DNA of 47,862 nucleotides from Dialister succinatiphilus YIT 11850 (GTDB lineage: Bacteria; Bacillota; Negativicutes; Veillonellales; Dialisteraceae). This document shows positions 24,905 to 32,197 of the stretch, piece after piece (the stretch's first letter is position 1; each line of letters begins with the position of its first letter). The stretch lies in assembly GCF_000242435.1 (NCBI RefSeq), contig NZ_JH591188.1:64845-112706 (forward strand), given 5' to 3'. Made by a program: the position numbers and the translations under genes. The notes beneath the pieces were generated by a model that saw nothing but the letters and a program-made list of their open reading frames with translations, did not search any database and was not told where the DNA came from.

Positions 24905-27900
24905 ATGGGAGATGTATGGAGAGATTTACCAAAGCCCCAGGGGCTGTATGATCCGAGGAATGAGCATGATGCCTGCGGTATCGGTTTTGTGGCAAATATC
25001 AAGGGAAAGCGTTCCTATGGCATTGTGGATGATGCCTTGAAGATTCTGGAAAACCTGAAGCACCGGGGCGGCGAGGGAGCGGACCAGAAGAGCGGCGACG
25101 GCGCCGGGATACTGACCCAGATTCCCCATGAGTTTTTCCATCGGGAGTGCGAGGTGCTGGGATTCCGCCTGCCTCCGGAGGGGCAGTACGGGGTGGGCAT
25201 GATTTTTGCTCACCGCTATCATGATTTCCGGGAGGAGCAGAAGCAGATTTTTGAGGATATCGTGAAGGACGAGGGACAGACGGTGCTGGGCTGGCGGGAG
25301 GTGCCCATCGATGAAAGTCTCATCGGCGAGGAGGCCAAGCGCATACGGCCCCATTTCCTGCAGGTGTTTATCGGAAGAAATCCGGACTTGGCAGAGTCCA
25401 TGGATTTCGAGCGGAAGCTGTACATTATCCGGCGGCGGGCGGAGAAGAAAATCATTCCTCTCTCCGAGGGCATGGGTACGGATTTCTATATTGCCAGCCT
25501 GTCTTCCAAAACCATTGTGTATAAAGGCATGCTTACCAGCGACCAGATGCGCCATTTCTATCTGGACCTGTCGGATCTGGATTTCAAGACCGCCATGGCC
25601 ATGGTTCATTCCCGCTTCAGCACCAATACTTTCCCCAGCTGGGCCAGGGCCCATCCGAACCGCTACATTGTGCATAACGGGGAAATCAATACCATCCGCG
25701 GCAATATCAACTGGCTCAATGCCCGGGAGAGCAAGTCCCGGCCCTCGGATTATCCGGAACTCACCCGGGCTTTCCCAGTGGTAGACGATACAGGCAGTGA
25801 TTCTGCCATGTTTGATAACTGCCTGGAGTATCTCCATATGGCAGGCCATTCCCTAGCCCATGCCATGATGGTTATGATTCCGGAGCCCTGGGAGAAGGAT
25901 TCCTCCATGAGCCGGGAGAAGAAGGATTTTTACCGGTACCACAATTTCATGATGGAACCCTGGGACGGACCGGCGGCCATCTGCTTCTGTGACGGCGTGT
26001 CCATCGGCGGCATGCTGGACCGGAACGGCCTTCGTCCGGCCCGGTACTATGTGATGAAAGATGACCGGGTCATTCTGTCCTCCGAGGTAGGCGCCGTACC
26101 GGTGGACCAGAAAGAGGTGCTCTACAAGGGCCGTCTGGAGCCGGGAAAGATTTTCCTCATCGACACCTCTCAGCAGCGCATTGTAAGTGATGAGGAAATC
26201 AAGCATACCATGGCCAGGGCCCATCCTTACGGCACCTGGTGCAGGGAGCATATTCTGGACCTGAAAGACCTGCCGAAGAAAGAAAGAAAGGCACCGGCGC
26301 ATCTGGAGGAAGAGCAGCGGGCCTTCGGCTATACCCAGGAAGATATGCGGGATATGATTATCCCCATGGCCCAGACCGGCAAGGACCCGGTGGGAGCCAT
26401 GGGCATGGATTCGCCGCTGGCGGTGCTGTCGGAAAAGCCCCGGCTTCTCTACGATTATTTCCAGCAGAATTTCGCCCAGGTCACCAATCCGCCTATCGAC
26501 GCCATCCGGGAGTCCATCGTCACCTCTTCCACCGTCTATGTGGGCAATATGGCCAACATTATGGACCCCGACGAAAAGGGTACCGCCGCCCTGGCCATGG
26601 ACCGGCCCCTTCTGACCAATGAGGAAATGGAAGCGGTGAAAGAGCTGCAGGACGACCGTCTTCGTCCGGTGGTGCTGTCCCTTCTCTACACCGACGGGAA
26701 AGGGGAAATGGAGAAAGCCCTGAATGCTCTCTTTGATAAAGCCCTGGAAGCGGTGAAGTCGGGCCACAATATCCTCATCCTGTCGGACCGGGGCGTGGAC
26801 AAAGACCATCTGGCCCTCCCTGCCCTTCTGGCATCGGCAGGACTCCACAATTTCCTGATCCGTGAAAAAGTGCGGCCCGATGTGGGCATTATCCTGGAGT
26901 CCGGAGAACCCAGGGAAGTACACCATTTCTGCACCCTCATCGGCTATGGCGCCACCGCCATCAATCCCTACCTGGCCCTGGACACGGCAGCGGACCTGGC
27001 GGAAAAAGGAAAACTGGGACCGGTGACGGTGGAGGAAGCCCTCAGGAACTACATGGACGCTTCGGTGAAAGGCATCCTGGCAGTGATGTCGAAAATGGGG
27101 ATTTCCACAGTCAAAAGCTACCACGGCGCCCAGATTTTTGAAGCCCTGGGCATTGGGAAGGAAGTGGCAGACACCTGCTTTGGAGAAACCACCTCTCCCG
27201 TAGGCGGCCTGGGCTTTATGGACATAGAAGAAGAAAACAGGAAACGCCATGAAGAGGCCTATGAAAGGAAGAGAGGCCTTCCGCCCGGCGATGTGTTCAA
27301 ATACCGCAGAAACGGCGACGAACCTCATATCCTCTCGGCCGAAACCATCCGCCTTCTGCAGCAGGCCTGCCGCACCGGAAGCTATGAAATCTACAAACTC
27401 TATGCCAAAAAGGTGAACGGGCCCCTGATCCGGCTCAGAGATCTCCTGGATTTCACCTATCCTGCCGGCTGCAGCATTCCCATCGAAGAAGTAGAAAGCG
27501 CGGACTCCCTGATTTCCCACTTCCGCACCGGTGCCATGAGCTACGGTGCTCTCAGTAAGGAAGCCCATGAATGCATTGCCAAAGCCATGAACCATCTTCA
27601 CAGCCGCAGCAACACCGGCGAAGGCGGCGAGGACCCCGAACGCTTTGCGCCCCTGCCCGACGGCAGCAGCCTGAACGATGAAATCAAGCAGGTCTCCACT
27701 GCCCGCTTCGGCGTCACCGGTAATTACCTGGTGCATGGCTCGGAAATCCAGATCAAGTGCGCCCAGGGGGCCAAGCCCGGCGAAGGGGGCCACCTTCCCG
27801 GCAGCAAAGTGGACCCTGCCATTGCCCGCACTCGCCGCTCCACCCCCGGCGTATCCCTGATTTCCCCGCCGCCCCATCATGATGTGTACTCTATCGAAGA

Positions 27901-29446
27901 TCTGGCCGAACTCATCTTCGATTTGAAAAATGCCAATCCGAAGGCGGAAATCAATGTGAAACTCACTGCCGGTAGCGGTGTAGGCACCATTGCTGCCGGC
28001 GTGGTGAAGGCCAAGGCCGACGGCATCACCATCAGCGGCTATGATGGCGGCACCGGCGCCTCCCCCAGAACCAGCATGCGCCATGCCGGTCTTCCCTGGG
28101 AAATCGGACTGGCCGAAGTGCAGCAGGTGCTCCTGCTGAACCAGCTCCGGGACCGGGTAAAGCTGGAAACGGACGGAAAACTTCTCACCGGCCGGGACGT
28201 GGCCATGGCGGCCCTTCTGGGCGCAGAGCGCTTCAGCTTCTGCACCGGCCCCCTCATCGCCCTGGGCTGCCAGATGTACCGGGTCTGCAACAGGAATACC
28301 TGCCCCGTAGGCATCTGCACCCAGAATGAAAAACTGAGGAAACGGTTTGCCGGAAAACCGGAATATGTGGAAAACTTCATGCGCTTTGTGGCCGAAGACC
28401 TTCGGGAAATCATGGCCCGCCTGGGCTTCCATACCCTGGAAGACATGGTAGGAAGAAACGACCGGCTGAAGCAGAAAGGCCTCACCGGCAACGCCAAGGC
28501 TGACACCCTCCACCTGGACGCCCTCCTCTTCAGGCCCTATACCGATATTTCCGTGGGCCACCATTTCACAACCCCCCAGGACCACCAGATGGAAAAGACC
28601 CTGGACATGGCCAAACTGGTACGCATGTGCCGGCCGGCCCTGGAAGAAGGCAAGCCGGTACGGGCCAAGCTATTCATCAAAAATACCAACCGCGTCACCG
28701 GCACCCTGGTGGGCAGTGAAATTTCAAGACGGTACGGCGAAGAAGGACTGCCGGAAGACACCATCCATCTCTCCTTCGTCGGCTCTGCCGGACAGAGCTT
28801 CGGCGCCTTCATTCCCCGGGGCCTCACCCTCACCCTGGAAGGGGATGCCAACGACTACGCAGGGAAAGGCCTTTCCGGCGGCAAAATCATCATCTATCCG
28901 CCTCGGGAAGCCGCCTTCAAAGCAGAAGACAATGTAATCATCGGAAACGTAGCCTTCTTCGGCGCCACCGGCGGCAAAGCCTTCGTCTCCGGCCGGGCCG
29001 GCGAACGGTTCTGTGTGAGAAACAGCGGCGCCACGGTGGTGGTGGAAGGCGTGGGCAACCACGGCCTGGAATACATGACCGGCGGCCGGGTGGTCATTCT
29101 GGGAAGCACAGGCCTCAACCTGGCAGCCGGCATGTCCGGCGGTGTGGCCTACGTAGTGGACCTGGACGAAAGGAAACTGAACCACGAAATGGTGCACACC
29201 GGCCCCCTGGATCATGAAGAAGAAGCGGAAGAAGTGAGGAAACTCATCGAAGAGCACTACATTTCCACCAGAAGCGAAAGTGCAGAAGAAATCCTGGCCC
29301 AGTGGAACCGCTTCCTCCCCAGAATCAGCCGCATCATCCCCAGAGACTATGAAGCCATGGAAAAAGAAATCCGCCGCTTCATGAAAGAGGGAAAAACAAG
29401 AGAAGAAGCGGAAAAAGAAGCCTTCGAAGAGAAATTCGGGAAGTGA
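24905..29446 (+). CDS. gltB: Glutamate synthase, large subunit
   Basis: This 1513-residue enzyme forms glutamate from glutamine and 2-oxoglutarate. The N-terminal class II glutamine amidotransferase domain has its nucleophile at C24 (HDACGIGF), implying removal of a 23-residue propeptide. A central domain, the FMN synthase domain (GAMSYGALSKEAHE, AKPGEGGHLPGSKV) and a C-terminal GXGXG beta-helix (GNVAFFGATGGKAF) follow. The 3Fe-4S ligands are C1122, C1128 and C1133 in the C-x5-C-x4-C pattern. The start at 24905 follows GGGAGG; an earlier in-frame ATG at 24881 overlaps the terminator tail. No small subunit (gltD) is adjacent, so the electron donor must be encoded elsewhere. No clear terminator follows before the repeats. 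Confidence 0.96.
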   Translation: MGDVWRDLPKPQGLYDPRNEHDACGIGFVANIKGKRSYGIVDDALKILENLKHRGGEGADQKSGDGAGILTQIPHEFFHRECEVLGFRLPPEGQYGVGMIFAHRYHDFREEQKQIFEDIVKDEGQTVLGWREVPIDESLIGEEAKRIRPHFLQVFIGRNPDLAESMDFERKLYIIRRRAEKKIIPLSEGMGTDFYIASLSSKTIVYKGMLTSDQMRHFYLDLSDLDFKTAMAMVHSRFSTNTFPSWARAHPNRYIVHNGEINTIRGNINWLNARESKSRPSDYPELTRAFPVVDDTGSDSAMFDNCLEYLHMAGHSLAHAMMVMIPEPWEKDSSMSREKKDFYRYHNFMMEPWDGPAAICFCDGVSIGGMLDRNGLRPARYYVMKDDRVILSSEVGAVPVDQKEVLYKGRLEPGKIFLIDTSQQRIVSDEEIKHTMARAHPYGTWCREHILDLKDLPKKERKAPAHLEEEQRAFGYTQEDMRDMIIPMAQTGKDPVGAMGMDSPLAVLSEKPRLLYDYFQQNFAQVTNPPIDAIRESIVTSSTVYVGNMANIMDPDEKGTAALAMDRPLLTNEEMEAVKELQDDRLRPVVLSLLYTDGKGEMEKALNALFDKALEAVKSGHNILILSDRGVDKDHLALPALLASAGLHNFLIREKVRPDVGIILESGEPREVHHFCTLIGYGATAINPYLALDTAADLAEKGKLGPVTVEEALRNYMDASVKGILAVMSKMGISTVKSYHGAQIFEALGIGKEVADTCFGETTSPVGGLGFMDIEEENRKRHEEAYERKRGLPPGDVFKYRRNGDEPHILSAETIRLLQQACRTGSYEIYKLYAKKVNGPLIRLRDLLDFTYPAGCSIPIEEVESADSLISHFRTGAMSYGALSKEAHECIAKAMNHLHSRSNTGEGGEDPERFAPLPDGSSLNDEIKQVSTARFGVTGNYLVHGSEIQIKCAQGAKPGEGGHLPGSKVDPAIARTRRSTPGVSLISPPPHHDVYSIEDLAELIFDLKNANPKAEINVKLTAGSGVGTIAAGVVKAKADGITISGYDGGTGASPRTSMRHAGLPWEIGLAEVQQVLLLNQLRDRVKLETDGKLLTGRDVAMAALLGAERFSFCTGPLIALGCQMYRVCNRNTCPVGICTQNEKLRKRFAGKPEYVENFMRFVAEDLREIMARLGFHTLEDMVGRNDRLKQKGLTGNAKADTLHLDALLFRPYTDISVGHHFTTPQDHQMEKTLDMAKLVRMCRPALEEGKPVRAKLFIKNTNRVTGTLVGSEISRRYGEEGLPEDTIHLSFVGSAGQSFGAFIPRGLTLTLEGDANDYAGKGLSGGKIIIYPPREAAFKAEDNVIIGNVAFFGATGGKAFVSGRAGERFCVRNSGATVVVEGVGNHGLEYMTGGRVVILGSTGLNLAAGMSGGVAYVVDLDERKLNHEMVHTGPLDHEEEAEEVRKLIEEHYISTRSESAEEILAQWNRFLPRISRIIPRDYEAMEKEIRRFMKEGKTREEAEKEAFEEKFGK

Positions 29447-30443
29447 TACAAAGGCGCTGACGAGGCAGCGAAAACTATGGGTTTTGTGAAGAATCGGCGG
29501 GAAGCTGTAATCCCGAAGGTTGACACGCCCTTACGGGCGTGAGGGTTGATGGCGCCGCCGGGCCTTTGGCCCTGGGCGCCAAGGGTTCTGTCCGGGACCG
29601 GCTGACGCCTCCCGGACGGGCTCCGGGCTCTCGCCCTCGGGAGGTATGAAGTACTGTGGAGGTCCTGCATAGGACCTCCAAGTCGGCCAAAGTAGGCCCT
29701 TAGCCTGCCCATTAAAGGGCTTACCTATTGGTTGGCTGACCGTGCCCGCTGGGGAGGTACGGCGCCTTCGGCGCCATCATATATATGCCTATACCGCCTG
29801 CGGCAGGGGGACAATAAAGCTTCGTGACGCTATCTTTTGATAAGTGACTCTACTTTAAGCACAGGTTGTTCTGCCCCTTGAATAGGGGTGGCAAGGGAAC
29901 ACGATTCGTAAGGAAGCGAAGCGACCTGAGAATCGTGTGACACGCTTTCCCGTGGATGCACAGCGAACATGATTTGAAGGAGCGCCAGCGACGCACAAAT
30001 CATAGTGAGTCGTTTCACCTTTAGGTGGAAAGTCCGGCGAAGCCGGATAGGGGGAGGCGAGCGCAGCGAGCCAATTACCAGAATGCTTATCATACCATAT
30101 GATACAAAAAGCCAATCCCGTAACGCTGACTTCATACTCATCGCCCAAAGGGCGATACCACAACCCTCGGCCCGAAGGGCCGTCAAACTTACGAACCCTC
30201 CGGCCCATAGGGCCGGTCCATCTTAAGAACCCTCCCTCATAACGCTGACTTTATACTCATCGCCCCCTAAAGGGGAAACGACTCACTACTTTTTGCGCGT
30301 CGCTAGCGCTCCTTCAAAATGTGTTCGCTGTGCACCGAAGGGCGATACCACAACCCTCGGCCTGAAAGGCCGTCAAACTTACGAACCTTAAGAACCTTCG
30401 GGGCGAAGCCCCGTCAACCCTCACGCCCGAAAGGGCGTGTCCC
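29447..30443. repeat. Composite palindromic repeat cluster, about 1 kb
   Basis: No gene is supported. The left part (29513-29606) repeats the block at 5711-5810 and 47769-47862. Terminal inverted hairpins GACACGCCC/GGGCGTGAGGGTT (29521 on) and AACCCTCACGCCC/GGGCGTGTC (to about 30441) bound a unit of about 0.92 kb. Inside are the GGAGGTCCT hairpin in inverted orientation (29658-29679), the covarying palindrome with arms ACACGATTC (29899-29907) and GAATCGTGT (29930-29938), and an inverted copy of the 71-bp module with arms ATGATTTG/CAAATCAT (29969-29976, 29996-30003). A forward 71-bp copy lies at 30265-30335. Confidence 0.85.
30265..30335. repeat. 71-bp hairpin module in a CATCGCC/GGCGAT hairpin
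   Basis: Same ends and length as the other 71-bp copies. The host hairpin here is ATCGCC/GGCGAT instead of ATTGCC/GGCAAT; empty versions of this host are at about 3141-3157 and 30139-30155. The left arm reads CTTTTTG against CAAAATG, a degraded pairing. Confidence 0.87.
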
Positions 30444-30479
30444 CCAAAAATCAGTTTCCTCTTTTTACCCAAGAGCTTG

Positions 30480-30515
30480 AAGGCCCCTGCCATGAAACGC
30501 AGGGGCCTTTCTTTT
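30480..30515 (+). terminator. Intrinsic terminator with no upstream gene seen
   Basis: An 11-bp stem (AAGGCCCCTGC 30480-30490 with GCAGGGGCCTT 30499-30509), an 8-base loop and a TTCTTTT tail. No gene lies just upstream on the plus strand. It would shield the sigma-like gene from readthrough out of the repeat cluster. Confidence 0.8.
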
Positions 30516-30561
30516 CCTTATAGAAGATGGAACAGGGGAATGCCCCTTTCCATGATGCTTT

Positions 30562-30597
30562 ATAGAACTTGCGTTCTATGCTGTTTCCGAATATGCT
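30562..30597 (+). promoter_or_regulatory. Promoter with LexA-type box upstream of the sigma-like gene
   Basis: TTGCGT (30569-30574) and TATGCT (30592-30597) are 17 bases apart. The inverted repeat ATAGAAC-TTGC-GTTCTAT (30562-30579) overlaps the -35 and contains GAAC-N4-GTTC, the core of the Gram-positive SOS (LexA) box. Repression by LexA, relieved by DNA damage, is therefore a reasonable inference; autoregulation by another factor is the alternative. Confidence 0.65.
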
Positions 30598-30644
30598 GAG
30601 TACAACCGCGGAATACAAAAAGGCATGCCGGAAACGGACAGCAT

Positions 30645-31208
30645 ATGACAAAGGAAAAGTTCTATGAAGAAGAAAGAAAACTGATTGAGAAAGCCAAAGG
30701 CGGAGACCGGAAGGCCATGGAGGATCTCATGGACCGCTACGAGCCTCTTTTTAGAAAATTGTGCGCCGGAGAGACCCGGATGGACTGGGAGGATATCCGG
30801 CAGGATCTGGCGGTGTCTTTTCTGGAAGGCGTCAGGGCCTTTACGCCGGAAAGGGGTACCTATTTTCCCTACTACATCCGGCAGCGGCTCTATTGGGAAA
30901 AAGTGCATCTGGTGGAAAGAATGATGCGCCGGCGGTCGGTGGAGCTCCAGTCTCTGGCGGGCATAGAGAACATAGCCGACGAATCTGAAGGCGGCAGGGA
31001 TCACCTGGAAGTGCTGAAAGAAATCGCAGCAGACCTTCCTCTTTCAAAGAAGGAAAGGGATCTTCTTTCGGCCCTTCTTCGGGGAGAGAAGGCGGCAGAT
31101 GTGAGAAAGGCAATGAACATGAGCCGCGCTTCCTACTATCGCCTCCGGGCCCGTCTCTTCGCCGCTCTCCGGAAAGAAAAGGATCGGTTCTGGGACATGG
31201 TGAAATAG
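30645..31208 (+). CDS. Sigma-70-like regulator (regions 2 and 4)
   Basis: This 187-residue protein reads like a small alternative sigma factor or sigma-like HTH protein. Residues about 12-90 match region 2 (KAKGGDRKAMEDLMDRYEPLFRKL, MDWEDIRQDLAVSFLEGVRAF, GTYFPYYIRQRLYW). Residues about 130-180 match region 4 (LSKKERDLLSALLRGEKAADVRKAMNMSRASYYRLRARLFAAL) with a clear helix-turn-helix. No partner anti-sigma gene is present. The ribosome binding site is weak (ACGGAC), and a 7-codon frame starting at 30625 ends by overlapping this start codon (ATGA), so coupling is possible. Its target promoters are unknown. Confidence 0.78.
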   Translation: MTKEKFYEEERKLIEKAKGGDRKAMEDLMDRYEPLFRKLCAGETRMDWEDIRQDLAVSFLEGVRAFTPERGTYFPYYIRQRLYWEKVHLVERMMRRRSVELQSLAGIENIADESEGGRDHLEVLKEIAADLPLSKKERDLLSALLRGEKAADVRKAMNMSRASYYRLRARLFAALRKEKDRFWDMVK

Positions 31209-31228
31209 CGGGCCGGTGGAGGTGGCTT

Positions 31229-31530
31229 CCGTTGTCAGCTATCCGCTGACCGCCGGAAAATATCAGATAGTCAGACGGCAGACATGAGACAGGTAGCATT
31301 CCCGAAAGGGAAGGGGCCGCCGCGGGCGCGGGTATAAAGGCTTTCCACTATTCCGCGAAGCGGAATGATAAGACTCATCGCTCCCTAAAGGGGAAACGAC
31401 TCACTACATTCTGCGCGTCGCTGGCGCTCCTTCATCCTCTGCTGTCACTGACTCACTGGATTCGCGGGTCGCTTCTCTCCCCTATGAATCCAGTTCCCTT
31501 GCCACCTCAAGGGGAAACGAGAAAATTAGA
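31229..31530. repeat. Mosaic of truncated palindromic modules
   Basis: No gene is present. The first part (CTATCCGCTGACCGCCGG, GTCAGACGGCAGAC, ATTCCCGAA) resembles 5555-5640 and 47640-47710. At about 31384 a 71-bp-type module begins (CCCTAAAGGGG, then ACATTCTG) but its right arm is missing. Instead the sequence switches to the other palindrome with arms ACTGGATTC (31455-31463) and GAATCCAGT (31486-31494), and then to a second AAGGGGAAACGA. Confidence 0.75.
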
Positions 31531-31579
31531 GGTGCCTTCCTTCTGCCGGCTCACCGTCTGAAAGGATGCGCAAGTACCC

Positions 31580-31608
31580 TTTCAAATCCCCTTTCCCTGT
31601 GGTACAAT
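31580..31608 (+). promoter_or_regulatory. Promoter of the fluoride riboswitch-crcB unit
   Basis: TTTCAA (31580-31585) and TACAAT (31603-31608) are 17 bases apart, and the riboswitch begins 12 bases after the -10. Confidence 0.6.
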
Positions 31609-31620
31609 AAAACCCGCAAA

Positions 31621-31676
31621 CGGCGATGGAGTTCGCCGGGCGTAGGCCGAATGCTCTTTGAGCTGATGACTCCTGT
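31621..31676 (+). ncRNA. Fluoride riboswitch (crcB motif)
   Basis: The sequence GGCGATGGAGTTCGCC near 31622-31637, an internal GCTC/GAGC hairpin and the 3' segment GCTGATGACTCCT (31662-31674) match the conserved crcB RNA. This aptamer binds fluoride ion with Mg2+ and turns on fluoride export. The 3' end of the aptamer (CTCCTG) is also the 5' arm of the terminator that follows, so ligand binding would prevent termination. The crcB gene immediately downstream supports the call strongly. Confidence 0.95.
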
Positions 31677-31735
31677 CCCCCTGGAATCGGGTTCTTCTGC
31701 GAATCCATTTCCTTCAGGGGGCAGGAGATTTTTTT
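31670..31735 (+). terminator. Riboswitch expression platform (terminator)
   Basis: CTCCTG-CCCCCTGGAA (from 31670) pairs with TTC-AGGGGGCAGGAG (ending about 31728), followed by ATTTTTTT. The 5' arm overlaps the aptamer's last strand, giving a mutually exclusive switch. Confidence 0.85.
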
Positions 31736-31749
31736 ATGGAGGCATGATG

Positions 31750-32133
31750 ATGAACTATGTATATCCTTTGCTGGTGGCTGCCGGCGGGGCTCTGGGCGCC
31801 CTGTGCCGGTATATGACTACCCTTGTTATGGCAGGCTGGATGGGGACGTCTTTCCCTTACGGCACCCTGGCAGTGAACGGTGCCGGGTCCTTCCTGATAG
31901 GCATACTGGGGGTCCTTTTTTCCCGGGTGTATCCTCTGCCGGGGGCGGCGGCTTTTCTTATCACCGGATTTCTGGGAGGCCTCACCACTTTTTCCTCCTT
32001 TATGAATGAAACTCTGCAGCTTTGGGCTTCCGGGCGATGGCTGGAGGGGCTGGGGTACCTGTTCGCCCAGCTGGCCTGCGGCCTGCTGCTGGTGGCCCTG
32101 GGGGCCTTTCTGGCGGAAAAGATATTTCTGTAA
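31750..32133 (+). CDS. crcB: Fluoride exporter CrcB/Fluc
   Basis: This 127-residue four-helix membrane protein forms dual-topology dimers that export fluoride. Family motifs are GGALGALCRY (N-terminus), GTLAVNGAGSFLIG and FLITGFLGGLTTFSSF, the latter carrying the polar track for F-. Three consecutive ATG codons lie at 31744, 31747 and 31750; with GGAGG at 31738-31742 the third has the best spacing (7 bases), although the second is possible. Transcription is controlled by the fluoride riboswitch directly upstream. The next gene starts 64 bases later with its own -10-like sequence. Confidence 0.95.
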   Translation: MNYVYPLLVAAGGALGALCRYMTTLVMAGWMGTSFPYGTLAVNGAGSFLIGILGVLFSRVYPLPGAAAFLITGFLGGLTTFSSFMNETLQLWASGRWLEGLGYLFAQLACGLLLVALGAFLAEKIFL

Positions 32134-32152
32134 AAGGTCCTTATATGAATGA

Positions 32153-32158
32153 TATAAT
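32153..32158 (+). promoter_or_regulatory. -10 box before the enoyl-CoA hydratase-like gene
   Basis: TATAAT lies 39 bases before the start codon, just after crcB. No consensus -35 is visible, so the gene may also be read from the crcB transcript. Confidence 0.45.
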
Positions 32159-32197
32159 ATATAAAGATGTTCCCGTTGTTTCCCGAAGGAGGCAGTC

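Noticed and set aside
25853-28585. 910-codon open frame on the strand opposite gltB
   Set aside because: It mirrors the codon pattern of gltB, has no recognisable protein features and no ribosome binding site. It is a composition shadow.
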